Notes: generated by a model from the sequence alone, not told the origin. A DNA stretch of 38,733 nucleotides from Myxococcales bacterium (GCA_009692505.1 SHZC01000023.1:1-38733); one strand, 5' to 3'. Positions 8,430-16,579 are shown, counted from the stretch's first letter. A program made the numbers and translations.

Positions 8430-9376
8430 GCGGGCCTTCATTCGTGGTCTGGGGTGATGGTCCGTGGGGCCGCGCGTTGTCTCGACGGCTCGCCTCGGGC
8501 GGCGCGAACGTGGCGCTCATCGGCCTCCGCACGTCGAACCGCAAGCTGCCCCGAGGCATCGTCCATTCGACGGATTTGGCACCGGCTTTGGGGTCTTGCG
8601 AGCGCGTCCTCGTCGCGCTGCCGGTCACCGCCCTGGAAGCGGCCTTGACGGACGCGGCCCGGCACTTTGAAGGCCACCATCGAGTTGTCCTGACCTCTCG
8701 GGGGCTGACCTCTCGGGGGCTGTCCTCGGCCGAGGTGCCTCAGCGGGCGTCTGAGGTCCTGATGCAGCGGACCTGCGTTCGGCAGTTCGCGGTCCTGGCC
8801 GGTGCTTCAGACGCGACGACGCTGGACCAGGGACGGGCGGCCTCCCTCGTGGTCGCGAGCGCGTTTCCGTCGTGGTCCAAAGAGCTTCAAGCCGCGCTCG
8901 CCGGACCCACGCTCCGGGTCTATACGAGCGGTGATCCGATCGGGGTCGAGCTCTCAAACGCCATCGCGGTGGTCCTCGCGGTGGCCCTCGGCGTGGCGCA
9001 CGCCAAGGACGCGACGAGCGCCACGCGTGCGACCGCGCTGACCCGGGCGGTCGCCGAGATGGACCGCCTCGTCCGCCGCTTTGGAGGGACCGCAGGCACG
9101 GCGTTCGGTCTCGCTGGCCTCGGCGTCTTGTCCACGCTCGTCTTCGACGCCTCCGGGCCGCCGTTCGACGCGGGCAGCGCGCTGTGCCGGGGGGATCTCC
9201 TCGAGGCTCAAGCGCAGACCGAGCTCCGAGCCGCCGCCGCCGCGCTGTCAGCCCGGGCGCGCATCGCCGGCGTGAGCGCACCCCTCGTCGACACCGTTCA
9301 CGAGCTCTTCGAGGGCCGCCAGTCCGCCGATGAGGCCCTGACCATGCTCATGAGTCGCGCCGCCCGATCGGAGTAG
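8426..9376 (+). CDS. GpsA-like glycerol-3-phosphate dehydrogenase homologue lacking catalytic residues
   Basis: This 316-residue protein aligns by eye with NAD(P)-dependent glycerol-3-phosphate dehydrogenase along its whole length. The N-terminal Rossmann loop reads WGDGPWG (residues 9-15). The stretches RVYTSGDPIGVEL, then TRATALTRAVAEM, then GLAGLG match the GpsA C-terminal domain. The catalytic Lys of the family (G-x-x-L-G-G-A-x-K-N-V) is Ala181 here (GVELSNAIAVV). The conserved Asp of GLGDL is Val234, the Lys of the ATKGLE strand is Arg, and the GPTFA and SRNRRFG motifs are lost. The dehydrogenase reaction is therefore unlikely, although dinucleotide binding remains possible. A perfect 15-bp tandem duplication lies at 8690-8719. 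It is translationally coupled to the PlsB-like gene, so a regulatory or partner role there is a reasonable guess. The convergent lipoprotein gene ends 11 bases downstream. Confidence 0.75.
   Translation: MSGPSFVVWGDGPWGRALSRRLASGGANVALIGLRTSNRKLPRGIVHSTDLAPALGSCERVLVALPVTALEAALTDAARHFEGHHRVVLTSRGLTSRGLSSAEVPQRASEVLMQRTCVRQFAVLAGASDATTLDQGRAASLVVASAFPSWSKELQAALAGPTLRVYTSGDPIGVELSNAIAVVLAVALGVAHAKDATSATRATALTRAVAEMDRLVRRFGGTAGTAFGLAGLGVLSTLVFDASGPPFDAGSALCRGDLLEAQAQTELRAAAAALSARARIAGVSAPLVDTVHELFEGRQSADEALTMLMSRAARSE
8690..8719 (+). repeat. Perfect 15-bp tandem duplication inside the GpsA-like gene
   Basis: Bases 8690-8704 and 8705-8719 are identical. They keep the frame and duplicate five residues (LTSRG twice). 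The duplication sits at the strand that carries the ATKGLE motif in active GpsA enzymes. Confidence 0.85.
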
Positions 9377-9387
9377 CGCCGGCCCGC

Positions 9388-10512
9388 TCAGAGGTTCGGG
9401 AAGATCCGCTCCCTCATGAGCCGATACGGATTGCCTTGGCCGTCCAGCGTGACCAGCACTTGGAGCTCGCCGTCGCCGTCGAAGCTCGTCAGCTGTGCCG
9501 CGCCGCCGATGGAGCTGTCGAGGAGGAGGAAGCCGGTCGCCAGCGGCAGGATGCTGACGCCGTCTTTGAACTCGCCGGGAGCGACGAGCACGGCCTCCTG
9601 CTCAGGTGCCATGCGGCCGCTGATGATCGGCTTGAAGAGGACCACACCGAAGCCGTTGCCGGGCCCGCCGACCTCGCCGGTGATGATGAGCTTGGTGCCC
9701 TCGGGCGTCGGGACCCCGATGACCGCGTTGCTGGCGCCGATGGCCTCGGGCGCGAAGTCCGGGGCGAAGGGCTCAACGAAGACCTTGGGCGGGCGGTCGC
9801 TGAACGTGGCCACCACCGCGTCGTTTCGAACGAAGAGCAGGTCGGTGAGGTTCGGCACCCGCGAGCCTTGCCACGCCGGAGGCTCGTAGCTCGAGACGAA
9901 CTTCGCGTCGTCGTCAATCTCGTAGAGGTTGCTATTGGTCTGTGACCACACCACGAAGCCGTCGCCGGAGAACTTCGGCCAGATGCCCGTGATACCGGCG
10001 AGGTTGATGTTCGACTCGGCCCGCCCGATGTACGCGCCGTCGCTGTCGAAGCTGTGCACCTCGCCCCGCCCATCGCGCGTCACGGTGACATAGAAGGGGC
10101 CGTCGTTGGCGCTGCTGCGGGCGATGCCGGTGGCCTCGGTGATGCCATTGCTCTCGAGGTCGAGGAACCGACAGAAAAACGTCGCGCCGAAGTCGCGCTG
10201 GCGATAGGCATCCACGCGGTCGGGGTAGGCGATGAGCAGATAGCTGCCGGCCTGCGCGTCCGGGCACCGCTCGAGGATGGGCGGCTCAGGCGAGGGCACG
10301 GGCATATCAGGGAGGATGTCTCCGGTCCCCGACCCTTGGTCGCCGGCGGGACCGGCTTCGCTCGGCGCGTCGAGCAGCACCCGCGTATCCTCGAGGCCGG
10401 CGTCGGGGATCGGCTTCGGGTCGTCCTGGCTCGCCGGGGTGCACCCCAAGGCGACAGCCGCCACCACACAGAGCCCACGCCGCATATCGATGTCTCGTCT
10501 CATCATGGCCAC
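9388..10512 (-). CDS. Predicted lipoprotein, probable beta-propeller-like
   Basis: This 374-residue reverse-strand protein begins with a lipoprotein signal: RRGLCVVAAVALGC, with Cys24 counted from the GTG start at 10512. A low-complexity Pro/Asp/Glu linker follows to about residue 80. The rest is rich in beta-strand patterns with recurring Asp-Gly turns (VTRDGRGEVHSFDSDG, FVVWSQTNSNLYEIDDD), like YncE or NHL-type propellers. No family is identified with certainty. An AGGGG ribosome-binding-like run lies nine bases before the GTG at 10512; ATG at 10506 and ATG at 10485 are possible alternatives that keep the lipobox. It is convergent with the GpsA-like gene and divergent from miaE across about 98 bases that should hold both promoters. 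Confidence 0.65.
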   Translation of the reverse strand: MAMMRRDIDMRRGLCVVAAVALGCTPASQDDPKPIPDAGLEDTRVLLDAPSEAGPAGDQGSGTGDILPDMPVPSPEPPILERCPDAQAGSYLLIAYPDRVDAYRQRDFGATFFCRFLDLESNGITEATGIARSSANDGPFYVTVTRDGRGEVHSFDSDGAYIGRAESNINLAGITGIWPKFSGDGFVVWSQTNSNLYEIDDDAKFVSSYEPPAWQGSRVPNLTDLLFVRNDAVVATFSDRPPKVFVEPFAPDFAPEAIGASNAVIGVPTPEGTKLIITGEVGGPGNGFGVVLFKPIISGRMAPEQEAVLVAPGEFKDGVSILPLATGFLLLDSSIGGAAQLTSFDGDGELQVLVTLDGQGNPYRLMRERIFPNL

Positions 10513-10610
10513 GTCGTTTTTCCCCTGCTGAGCTGAAGTTTCCGGCGGACGCTACCAAAGGCCGCGGCTCATCGACAATCGCTCGACGCCGTGTGGTACA
10601 TCGCGGGCTG

Positions 10611-11186
10611 ATGCTCAAGCTCACCTCGACCACCGATCCCCTCTGGATTGGCCGTGCCCTCGCGAACATGGACGACATCCTGCTCGACCACGCCCACTGC
10701 GAGAAGAAGGCGGCCTCGACCGCGCTCAGCCTCATTTTTCGTTATCCGGACCGCCCCGCGCTCCTGCTCCCGCTCTCTCGCCTGGCGCGGGAGGAGCTCT
10801 CCCATTTTGAGCTTGTCCTCGACCACCTCGAACGGCGTGGGCTCAAGTTTGTGCGCCAGAAACCGAGTCCCTATGCTGGCAAGCTCATGTCGATCGTTCG
10901 CCCCCTCGAACCCGCCCGCCTGCTCGACACGCTGCTCTGCTGCGCGCTCATCGAGGCTCGAAGCTGCGAGCGTATGAAGCTTTTGTCGGAACACCTCGAG
11001 GACCCCGAGCTCAGCGACCTCTACCGGGGTCTGCTCGCCGTCGAGGCGCGTCACAACACCACCTATCTCGAGCTCGCCCGCGAGTACTTCTCGCAAGGGG
11101 AGCTCACCGAGCGTTTTCACGTCGTCGCCACGCACGAGGCCTCGATCCTGCGCGAGGCTCCCGACGTCCCGCGGTTACACAACTGA
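10611..11186 (+). CDS. miaE: tRNA-(2-methylthio-N6-isopentenyladenosine37) hydroxylase MiaE
   Basis: This 191-residue member of the ferritin-like di-iron family hydroxylates the isopentenyl group of ms2i6A37 in tRNAs, after MiaA and MiaB have acted. The diagnostic blocks are HAHCEKKAASTALSLIFRY, then REELSHFE, then IEARSCERM, then EARHNTTY, which supply the Glu and His ligands of the di-iron centre. ATG 10611 is preferred over GTG 10593 because the conserved start (MLKL...DPLW) begins there. There is no strong ribosome binding site. A TACATC hexamer ends eight bases upstream. Two tRNAs in this window (Tyr and Trp) carry the A36-A37-A38 signature of MiaA substrates and are plausible targets. 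Confidence 0.92.
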   Translation: MLKLTSTTDPLWIGRALANMDDILLDHAHCEKKAASTALSLIFRYPDRPALLLPLSRLAREELSHFELVLDHLERRGLKFVRQKPSPYAGKLMSIVRPLEPARLLDTLLCCALIEARSCERMKLLSEHLEDPELSDLYRGLLAVEARHNTTYLELAREYFSQGELTERFHVVATHEASILREAPDVPRLHN

Positions 11187-11238
11187 GCGGCAATGTTATG
11201 AATCCGAGACCCTGCGGCGAAAGACCAAGGACGGCCTG

Positions 11239-13671
11239 ATGGAAAATTCAAAGAGCAAAGACGACTACGAGTTCCCCGAAACCCTGCCCGTATTGCCGCT
11301 GCTCTCGACGGTGATCTACCCGCAGGGCGTCGCCACGGTTCAGGTCGGCTTCGAGGAGAACATCGCGCTTCTCCGCGGCAACCCCGAGGCGGACGCGCTC
11401 ATCGCGTTGGCCTTCTGCGACGCCCAGACCGGCGGAGAGATCCGCAAGGAGTCGCTGTCCCGCGTGGCCGTCGTCAGCCGTATCCTCGACCGGCTCAAGC
11501 TGCCCGGCGGCAGCTATCAGGTCACGTTTCAAGGGCTGAGGCGGGTGGAGATCGTCGAGTTCCTCCAGGAGAAGCCCTACTACACAGCGCGCATCGGCCC
11601 GCTCGTCGAGCACGTCAGCGATCCCTTCAAGGTCAACGTGCTCGTCCAGAAGGCGATCAACCTCTTTGAACGGCTCGTCGCGTATAGCCCGAACTACCCG
11701 AAGGAGTTGATCCACATCCTCAAGATGAACATCGACAGCCCGGGACGCTTCGCGGACTTGCTCTGTTCCTCGCTGAACTTCGAGTACGCCGAGAAGCAGA
11801 AGGTCCTGCAGGCCGTGGGCATCGAGCCTCGTCTGCAACGGGTCATAGAGCTGCTCCGGGGTGAGCTTGACCGCGTCAAGGTGGCGCAGGAGGTCGAGAA
11901 GCGGGCCAAGGGCGACATCGAGGAGTCGCGGCGGGAGTACTTCCTGCGGCAGCAGATGAAGACCATCCAGCGCGAGCTCGGTGAAGAGGAGCTCAACCAG
12001 AAAGAGGCGGACGAGTATCAGCTCAAGTTCGACGGCCTCGGGCTCTCCGATGAGGTCGCCCGCGAAGCCATGCGGGAGGTCGAGCGACTTCGGCACATTC
12101 AGCCGAGCTCGAGCGAGTACCAGGTCATCAAGACCTACCTCGATCGGTTCTTCGCGCTCCCATGGGGGATCGAGACCCAGGAGCACATCGAGCTGCCGAA
12201 GGTGCGTGATGCCCTGGACATCGGCCACTTCGGGCTTGAGCGGGTCAAGGAGCGCATCCTCGAGTTTCTCGCGGTTCGCAAGCTCAACCCGAGCCACAAA
12301 GGCGCGATCCTCTGCTTTGCCGGTCCTCCGGGCGTCGGCAAGACCAGCTTGGGCCGGAGCATCGCCGAGGCCATCGGCCGCAAGTTCTTCCGAATCAGCG
12401 TGGGCGGCGTGCGGGACGAGGCCGAGATTCGTGGACATCGGCGCACCTACGTCGGTGCGTTGCCCGGGAAGATCCTCAACGGCTTGACCCGCGCCGGCTG
12501 CATGAACCCGCTGCTCATGCTCGACGAGATTGACAAGATCGGCAGTGACCACCGGGGTGATCCGGCCGCCGCGCTCTTGGAGGTCCTCGATCCCGAGCAG
12601 AACAATACGTTCACCGACCACTACTTCAACGTGCCGTTCGACCTGTCCAAGGTCCTCTTCGTCGTGACGGCCAACTACCTGCACGACATCCCCAGGGCAC
12701 TCCTCGATCGCCTCGAGGTCATCAGCATCGAGGGCTATACCGAAAACGAGAAGCTCGAGATCTGCAAGCGCCACCTCGTGCCGAAGGTCGTCGCCGAGCA
12801 TGGACTGAAGGCGCACGCGCCGGCCTTCAGCGACGCCACCCACCTCGAGGCCATCCGAAACTACACGCGCGAAGCCGGCGTGCGAAACCTTCAGCGGTGC
12901 CTGGAGAAGGTCTGCCGCAAGATCGCCCGCGAGCAGGTCGAGGCGGGCGAAGCGGCGGAGGCCAAGAGCATCGTGCCCGCAGACCTCGACGTCTACCTCG
13001 GCGGTCAGAAGCACCTGCACGACGAGGCTGTCGATCGCGACGAGATCGGCGTGGCCAACGGGCTCGCGTGGACGGCGACGGGCGGCGAAATCTTGATCAT
13101 CGAGGCCCTGCGGATGAAAGGCAAGGGCAAGCTCATCGTCACCGGCAAGCTCGGTGAGGTCATGAAGGAGTCGGTGCAAGCCGCGGCCTCCTTCGTGCGC
13201 TCGCGGGCCGGCGAGTTGGGCGTCGAAGGCCCGGGCTTCGACGAGATCGACATCCACATCCACTTCCCTGCCGGCGCCGTCCCCAAGGATGGACCCTCGG
13301 CCGGCGTCACCGTGACGCTCGCGCTCGCGAGCCTGCTTTCGGGTCTGCCGATTCGTCACGACTTCGCCATGACCGGAGAGGTCACCCTTCGAGGCAAGGT
13401 CCTGGCCGTCGGCGGGATCAAGGACAAGCTGCTCGCCGCCTACCGGGCCAACATCGCGCACGTCGCGCTGCCGAGAGCCAACGAGCGGGACGTGACCGAG
13501 GTCCCCGAAGAGGTGCGGCAGAACATGACCTTCCATCTCATCGACCACGTCGATGAGCTCTTCGAACTCGCGTTGATCGGGTATCACCGACCGGGCGCGA
13601 AGTCGTCTTTAGACGATGTGCCCACCTCGAGCCTTGACGGACCACACGCCGAGGGTCCACCGACCGCTTGA
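11239..13671 (+). CDS. lon: ATP-dependent protease Lon
   Basis: This 810-residue protein has full-length Lon architecture: an N-terminal LON substrate-binding domain (LPVLPLLSTVIYPQG onwards), a coiled-coil region around residues 215-260, an AAA+ module with Walker A GPPGVGKTS near residue 363 and Walker B LLMLDEIDK, and a C-terminal Ser-Lys peptidase. The catalytic Ser687 is in PKDGPSAG and Lys728 in GGIKDK. It degrades misfolded and regulatory proteins in the cytoplasm using ATP. An AAGGA element lies shortly before the ATG. It is a single gene 52 bases after miaE, with another 78 bases to the kinase-like gene. No heat-shock promoter is evident by eye. The extra C-terminal tail of about 30 residues (SSLDDVPTSSLDG) is not conserved in the family. 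Confidence 0.97.
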   Translation: MENSKSKDDYEFPETLPVLPLLSTVIYPQGVATVQVGFEENIALLRGNPEADALIALAFCDAQTGGEIRKESLSRVAVVSRILDRLKLPGGSYQVTFQGLRRVEIVEFLQEKPYYTARIGPLVEHVSDPFKVNVLVQKAINLFERLVAYSPNYPKELIHILKMNIDSPGRFADLLCSSLNFEYAEKQKVLQAVGIEPRLQRVIELLRGELDRVKVAQEVEKRAKGDIEESRREYFLRQQMKTIQRELGEEELNQKEADEYQLKFDGLGLSDEVAREAMREVERLRHIQPSSSEYQVIKTYLDRFFALPWGIETQEHIELPKVRDALDIGHFGLERVKERILEFLAVRKLNPSHKGAILCFAGPPGVGKTSLGRSIAEAIGRKFFRISVGGVRDEAEIRGHRRTYVGALPGKILNGLTRAGCMNPLLMLDEIDKIGSDHRGDPAAALLEVLDPEQNNTFTDHYFNVPFDLSKVLFVVTANYLHDIPRALLDRLEVISIEGYTENEKLEICKRHLVPKVVAEHGLKAHAPAFSDATHLEAIRNYTREAGVRNLQRCLEKVCRKIAREQVEAGEAAEAKSIVPADLDVYLGGQKHLHDEAVDRDEIGVANGLAWTATGGEILIIEALRMKGKGKLIVTGKLGEVMKESVQAAASFVRSRAGELGVEGPGFDEIDIHIHFPAGAVPKDGPSAGVTVTLALASLLSGLPIRHDFAMTGEVTLRGKVLAVGGIKDKLLAAYRANIAHVALPRANERDVTEVPEEVRQNMTFHLIDHVDELFELALIGYHRPGAKSSLDDVPTSSLDGPHAEGPPTA

Positions 13672-13749
13672 GGACTTGGGGGACTTGATCGAGGCCGCGC
13701 GCCATGGATTGCCAAACGCCGCGTGGCCCGCAAGGATGGCGAGACGGTC

Positions 13750-15216
13750 ATGCTGCAAACCTCTCCGACGCTTCCGTCCCTCTCCGAGCCAGGCAAGTAT
13801 CTGGTGGGGGACGAACTCGCCAAAGGCGGCATGGCGCAGCTGTTTCGTGGCCAACTCCAAGGGAGTGAGGGATTTCGGCGACCCGTCGTCATCCGGAAGA
13901 TGCTGCCCCAGCTGGCGGCTGATCCGGGGGCCGTTCGGATCTTCGCCGAGGAGGCGCGGCTCGCGGCTCGGCTGATCCATGGGCACATCGTCCAGTGTAT
14001 TGACTACGGACGGGACGATAGTGGGCCGTTCATCGTGCTGGAATATGTCGATGGACCGAGCCTTTGCGGGCTGCTCGCGCGTGCGGGGCAGGGGGCGGGG
14101 CCGACGCTTCCGACCGCGCTGAGCTGCTTTATCGGCTGCTGCATCCTCGAGGCGCTCGACTACGCGCATCGGCTCACGAATGGCAATGGCCGACCGCTTG
14201 GCTGCGTACACGGCGACGTGGCGTCATCGAAGGTGCTCCTCTCGCGAGATGGTCAAGTGAAGTTGACGGGTTTCGGGTCCACTGCGGCCGCCACGTTTCA
14301 GGTGACCGACGGCCGGAGCGACCTCTTCTCCGTCGGCGTGCTCTTGTACGAGCTGCTCACGGGCCGCGCGCTTCCTCCCGGCGCGACCCAGGCTGGCGTG
14401 GTCGAGGCCACCCGGCGGCAGCCGATTCGAGTCCCGGCACTCGCCTCGGTCGTAGGTCGCGCACTTCAGCCGGATCCAGCCCTCGGTTACAGCGATGCCG
14501 ATGAGTTTCGGCAGGCGCTGATGCGGGCCGCGGCCTCGGAGGGCGAGCCGGCGCGTGCCCGCGACCTCGCGGCCTTCGTGACCCGATTCTTTCCCCCGGA
14601 GGTTCCCCCGCTCCTGGTCGAGTTGACGCCCGCAGGCGACCCGGGCGACGTTACGCCCTCAGGCGACCCGGGCGACGTTACGCCCTCAGGCGACCCGGGC
14701 GACGTTACGCCCTCAGGCGACCCGGGCGACGTTACGCCCTCAGGCGACCGGGGCGACGTTACGCCCTCAGGCGACCGGGGCGACGTTACGCCCTCAGGCG
14801 ACCGGGGCGACGTTACGCCCTCAGGCTACCGGGGCGACGTTACGCCCTCAGGCGACCCGGGCGACGTTACGCCCTCAGGCGACCGGGCGAGAGCTAGCCG
14901 TGGTCGAGACCCTGCGGCCGCACGTCCGCTCCCGCGGGATGGTCGAATCGTAGGCACCCTCGTCGCGCGTCCGAGGCCAAGCGAGTCGTCGGCGATAGCG
15001 GACCCCGATCGATTCACGTTTGGTGCGGTCGATCGCGAGCTCGACGATCCCCGATGGACGTTTGGTCCGACGCTCGTGTCCGCCCGAGTCAAAGTTGCCC
15101 CTGACGCCATCGACAGCCGCACCGGGAGCACGACGAGGCGCCGCTGGTCCGCTGGCGTTCTTGCCATGATCGTCATCGTCGCCTGCCTCGCCGGATCGTA
15201 CATCGCCTGGCTCTGA
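13750..15216 (+). CDS. Predicted tail-anchored Ser/Thr pseudokinase with 9-residue tandem repeats
   Basis: The frame allows GTG 13723 or ATG 13750. ATG is preferred, being preceded by AAGGA at 13732-13736 (13-base spacing). From ATG 13750 the product is 488 aa (497 from the GTG). A protein-kinase fold is recognisable: Gly-rich loop ELAKGGMAQLFRG, hinge IVLEYVDGPSL, alpha-F RSDLFSVGVLLYELLTG. Key residues are changed: the beta-3 VVIK Lys is Arg (VVIRK), HRD is HGD, the catalytic-loop Asn is Lys (ASSK), and DFG is GFG. The activation segment between GFG and RSD is only about a dozen residues. Nine copies of GDPGDVTPS or a variant follow. A single hydrophobic segment (AGVLAMIVIVACLAGSYIAWL, about the last 22 residues) ends the protein, so it is probably tail-anchored with a cytoplasmic kinase-like domain. 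Phosphotransfer is unlikely; a scaffold or sensor role is inferred. Confidence 0.75.
   Translation: MLQTSPTLPSLSEPGKYLVGDELAKGGMAQLFRGQLQGSEGFRRPVVIRKMLPQLAADPGAVRIFAEEARLAARLIHGHIVQCIDYGRDDSGPFIVLEYVDGPSLCGLLARAGQGAGPTLPTALSCFIGCCILEALDYAHRLTNGNGRPLGCVHGDVASSKVLLSRDGQVKLTGFGSTAAATFQVTDGRSDLFSVGVLLYELLTGRALPPGATQAGVVEATRRQPIRVPALASVVGRALQPDPALGYSDADEFRQALMRAAASEGEPARARDLAAFVTRFFPPEVPPLLVELTPAGDPGDVTPSGDPGDVTPSGDPGDVTPSGDPGDVTPSGDRGDVTPSGDRGDVTPSGDRGDVTPSGYRGDVTPSGDPGDVTPSGDRARASRGRDPAAARPLPRDGRIVGTLVARPRPSESSAIADPDRFTFGAVDRELDDPRWTFGPTLVSARVKVAPDAIDSRTGSTTRRRWSAGVLAMIVIVACLAGSYIAWL
14635..14877 (+). repeat. 27-bp in-frame tandem repeat, nine units
   Basis: Nine consecutive 27-base units each encode a nine-residue block, GDPGDVTPS. 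The units differ only in codon 2 (GAC or TAC) and codon 3 (CCG or CGG). In order: four with D-P, three with D-R, one with Y-R, and one with D-P. Every other base, including synonymous sites, is identical. A partial unit follows (GDR) and a diverged half-unit precedes (LTPA). This near-identity implies recent expansion by slippage or recombination. Confidence 0.95.
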
Positions 15217-15221
15217 GGGCC

Positions 15222-15237
15222 TGTTCCAGACGGAACA
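15222..15237. terminator. Hairpin between convergent genes, weak terminator candidate
   Basis: TGTTCC (15222-15227) pairs with GGAACA (15232-15237) around a four-base loop, between the stop of the pseudokinase gene and the stop of the reverse-strand lipoprotein gene. It is not followed by a T-run in either direction, so intrinsic termination is uncertain. Confidence 0.3.
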
Positions 15238-15250
15238 AAACAGCCGCCCA

Positions 15251-16486
15251 TCACGGCAGCGGCGACACCTGACCGTCGTGCACTTTGACCGCGAACAGGC
15301 TCCGCACGGCCTCGGTCGATCCGGGCAGGAGCGAGACACCCACCGAATACAGCGCCGAGCTCGAGACAGCGTCAGACGGCGCGGTCGAGGTCTCAGGCCG
15401 GCGCTCGAGGTGGTGATGAAGGGCGAGGATGGCGTCCCAGAGCAAGGCATCGAGGGCTGTCGGCCGCCCAAGGTTCGCGTCGCGCAGGTGCGAGGCGAGC
15501 TTGGCCCCCGTGACGGACTCTTCCGCGAACGCGAGCGGAAACAGGCTGCCTTCGAAGTAACGCGCCGAGGCGCGGAGCACCGACGGCTCGTACCACTCGG
15601 GGGTTCCCAAGACGACGATCTCCCTGACCGACCGCCGGTCACTGAAGCTCGTGGCGGCCCCCCGGGACCACAGGCCCATGGACGCGAGGTGCGCGAGCGC
15701 GCTGGCCGCGACGGTCGCCCGATCGGGGATGAAGAGGCAGTCAAACTCGGTCTTCGTGAGCTCGTTGAGGGCGGCGCTCCAATCGGGCTTCTTGGCCGAG
15801 TAGACGCGCTCGACCACGACGACGCCGCCGGCCGCCTCGAAGGCCGCGCGCGTCAGCACGGCGTGCGCCTCACCGTACGGCACCTCCGGTCGCACGATCG
15901 CCATCCGCAAAGAGCCCTGTGCGCGAGCGAGGCCGGAGACCGTGCGGGAGACGAGCGGGGCCGTGTGCAGTCCACGCCAGATCTTGCCCGGAAATCCGAC
16001 GACGCCTTCCCCGAGCGCGAGGAAGACGCAAGGTTTGCCCGTGTCTGCGGCGATGGGCGCCAAGCGGTCAGCCGAGAGGCGGTCGGCAAACGCCACACAG
16101 CCCACGACGTCCCCGCGGCTCATGAGTGCTCGGAGCCGCTCGCCTGAGCCCTCGTCGGGCCCGACATCCATGACTTCGATGCTCGTCGAGGCGTGGACCC
16201 GGCGGAAGGCCTCCAGGTGCTGAGCCAGCTCATTGCCGGCCGTCCGGGCCCGGCCGGTCAGGGGCAGGAAGACGATCACTCGTGATGAAGCCGGGGCATC
16301 TTCATCCGGCGTTGGGGTGCTAGTGGACCCGCCCGCAGCTGCCCGGGCGTCAGGGCCACGAGGTTCGTCTTCGGCGCCGGGCGGCCCCTTGGCGATGGCG
16401 GGGGATCCGCACGCGGCGTGCAGCGCGACGGCCACGAGGAGCGCGACTTGGGTCAAAGGACGGAGGCAGAGGGGAAACGAGCTCAC
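15251..16486 (-). CDS. Periplasmic-binding-protein-like lipoprotein (Peripla_BP_6 / LpoA-like)
   Basis: The reverse frame stays open as far as 18157, but its upstream part only shadows the FHA gene. A lipoprotein signal beginning at GTG 16486 (SSFPLCLRPL, hydrophobic core, lipobox HAAC with Cys26) sets the real start; GTG 16510 is a possible alternative. The product is 411 aa. After a Pro/Asp/Gly-rich linker comes a type-1 periplasmic binding fold: IVFLPLTGRARTAGNEL, GCVAFADRLSAD, KPCVFLALG, RMAIVRPEVPYGEA, a strand with DCLFIPD, and ALLWDAILALHHHLE near the end. This is the layout of branched-chain amino-acid binding proteins and of the LpoA/YraM activators of penicillin-binding proteins. 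No ABC permease genes lie nearby, so a sensor or envelope role is as likely as transport. It is divergent from the FHA gene. Confidence 0.75.
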   Translation of the reverse strand: MSSFPLCLRPLTQVALLVAVALHAACGSPAIAKGPPGAEDEPRGPDARAAAGGSTSTPTPDEDAPASSRVIVFLPLTGRARTAGNELAQHLEAFRRVHASTSIEVMDVGPDEGSGERLRALMSRGDVVGCVAFADRLSADRLAPIAADTGKPCVFLALGEGVVGFPGKIWRGLHTAPLVSRTVSGLARAQGSLRMAIVRPEVPYGEAHAVLTRAAFEAAGGVVVVERVYSAKKPDWSAALNELTKTEFDCLFIPDRATVAASALAHLASMGLWSRGAATSFSDRRSVREIVVLGTPEWYEPSVLRASARYFEGSLFPLAFAEESVTGAKLASHLRDANLGRPTALDALLWDAILALHHHLERRPETSTAPSDAVSSSALYSVGVSLLPGSTEAVRSLFAVKVHDGQVSPLP

Positions 16487-16538
16487 CTCTGGCGAATTCT
16501 CATGTTGCACACCCCAGACGCAAGGTGCGTTCGTGAGC

Positions 16539-16567
16539 TTGACCCCGTGTCGACCCTCGGTTACATC
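16539..16567 (+). promoter_or_regulatory. Candidate promoter for the FHA gene
   Basis: TTGACC at 16539-16544 and TACATC at 16562-16567 are separated by 17 bases within the 93-base divergent region between the ligand-binding lipoprotein and the FHA gene. The ATG lies 12 bases after the -10-like box and has no Shine-Dalgarno sequence. The -10 match is poor. Confidence 0.3.
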
Positions 16568-16579
16568 CTTCGGCACCTG

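Noticed and set aside
11248..13587. 779-codon reverse-strand open frame across lon
   Set aside because: It mirrors the codon bias of lon in a high-GC genome; no domain pattern is visible and lon is unambiguous.
14635..14877. Possible CRISPR array
   Set aside because: The repeats are directly adjacent without spacers, are in frame within a gene, and are accounted for as a coding tandem repeat.
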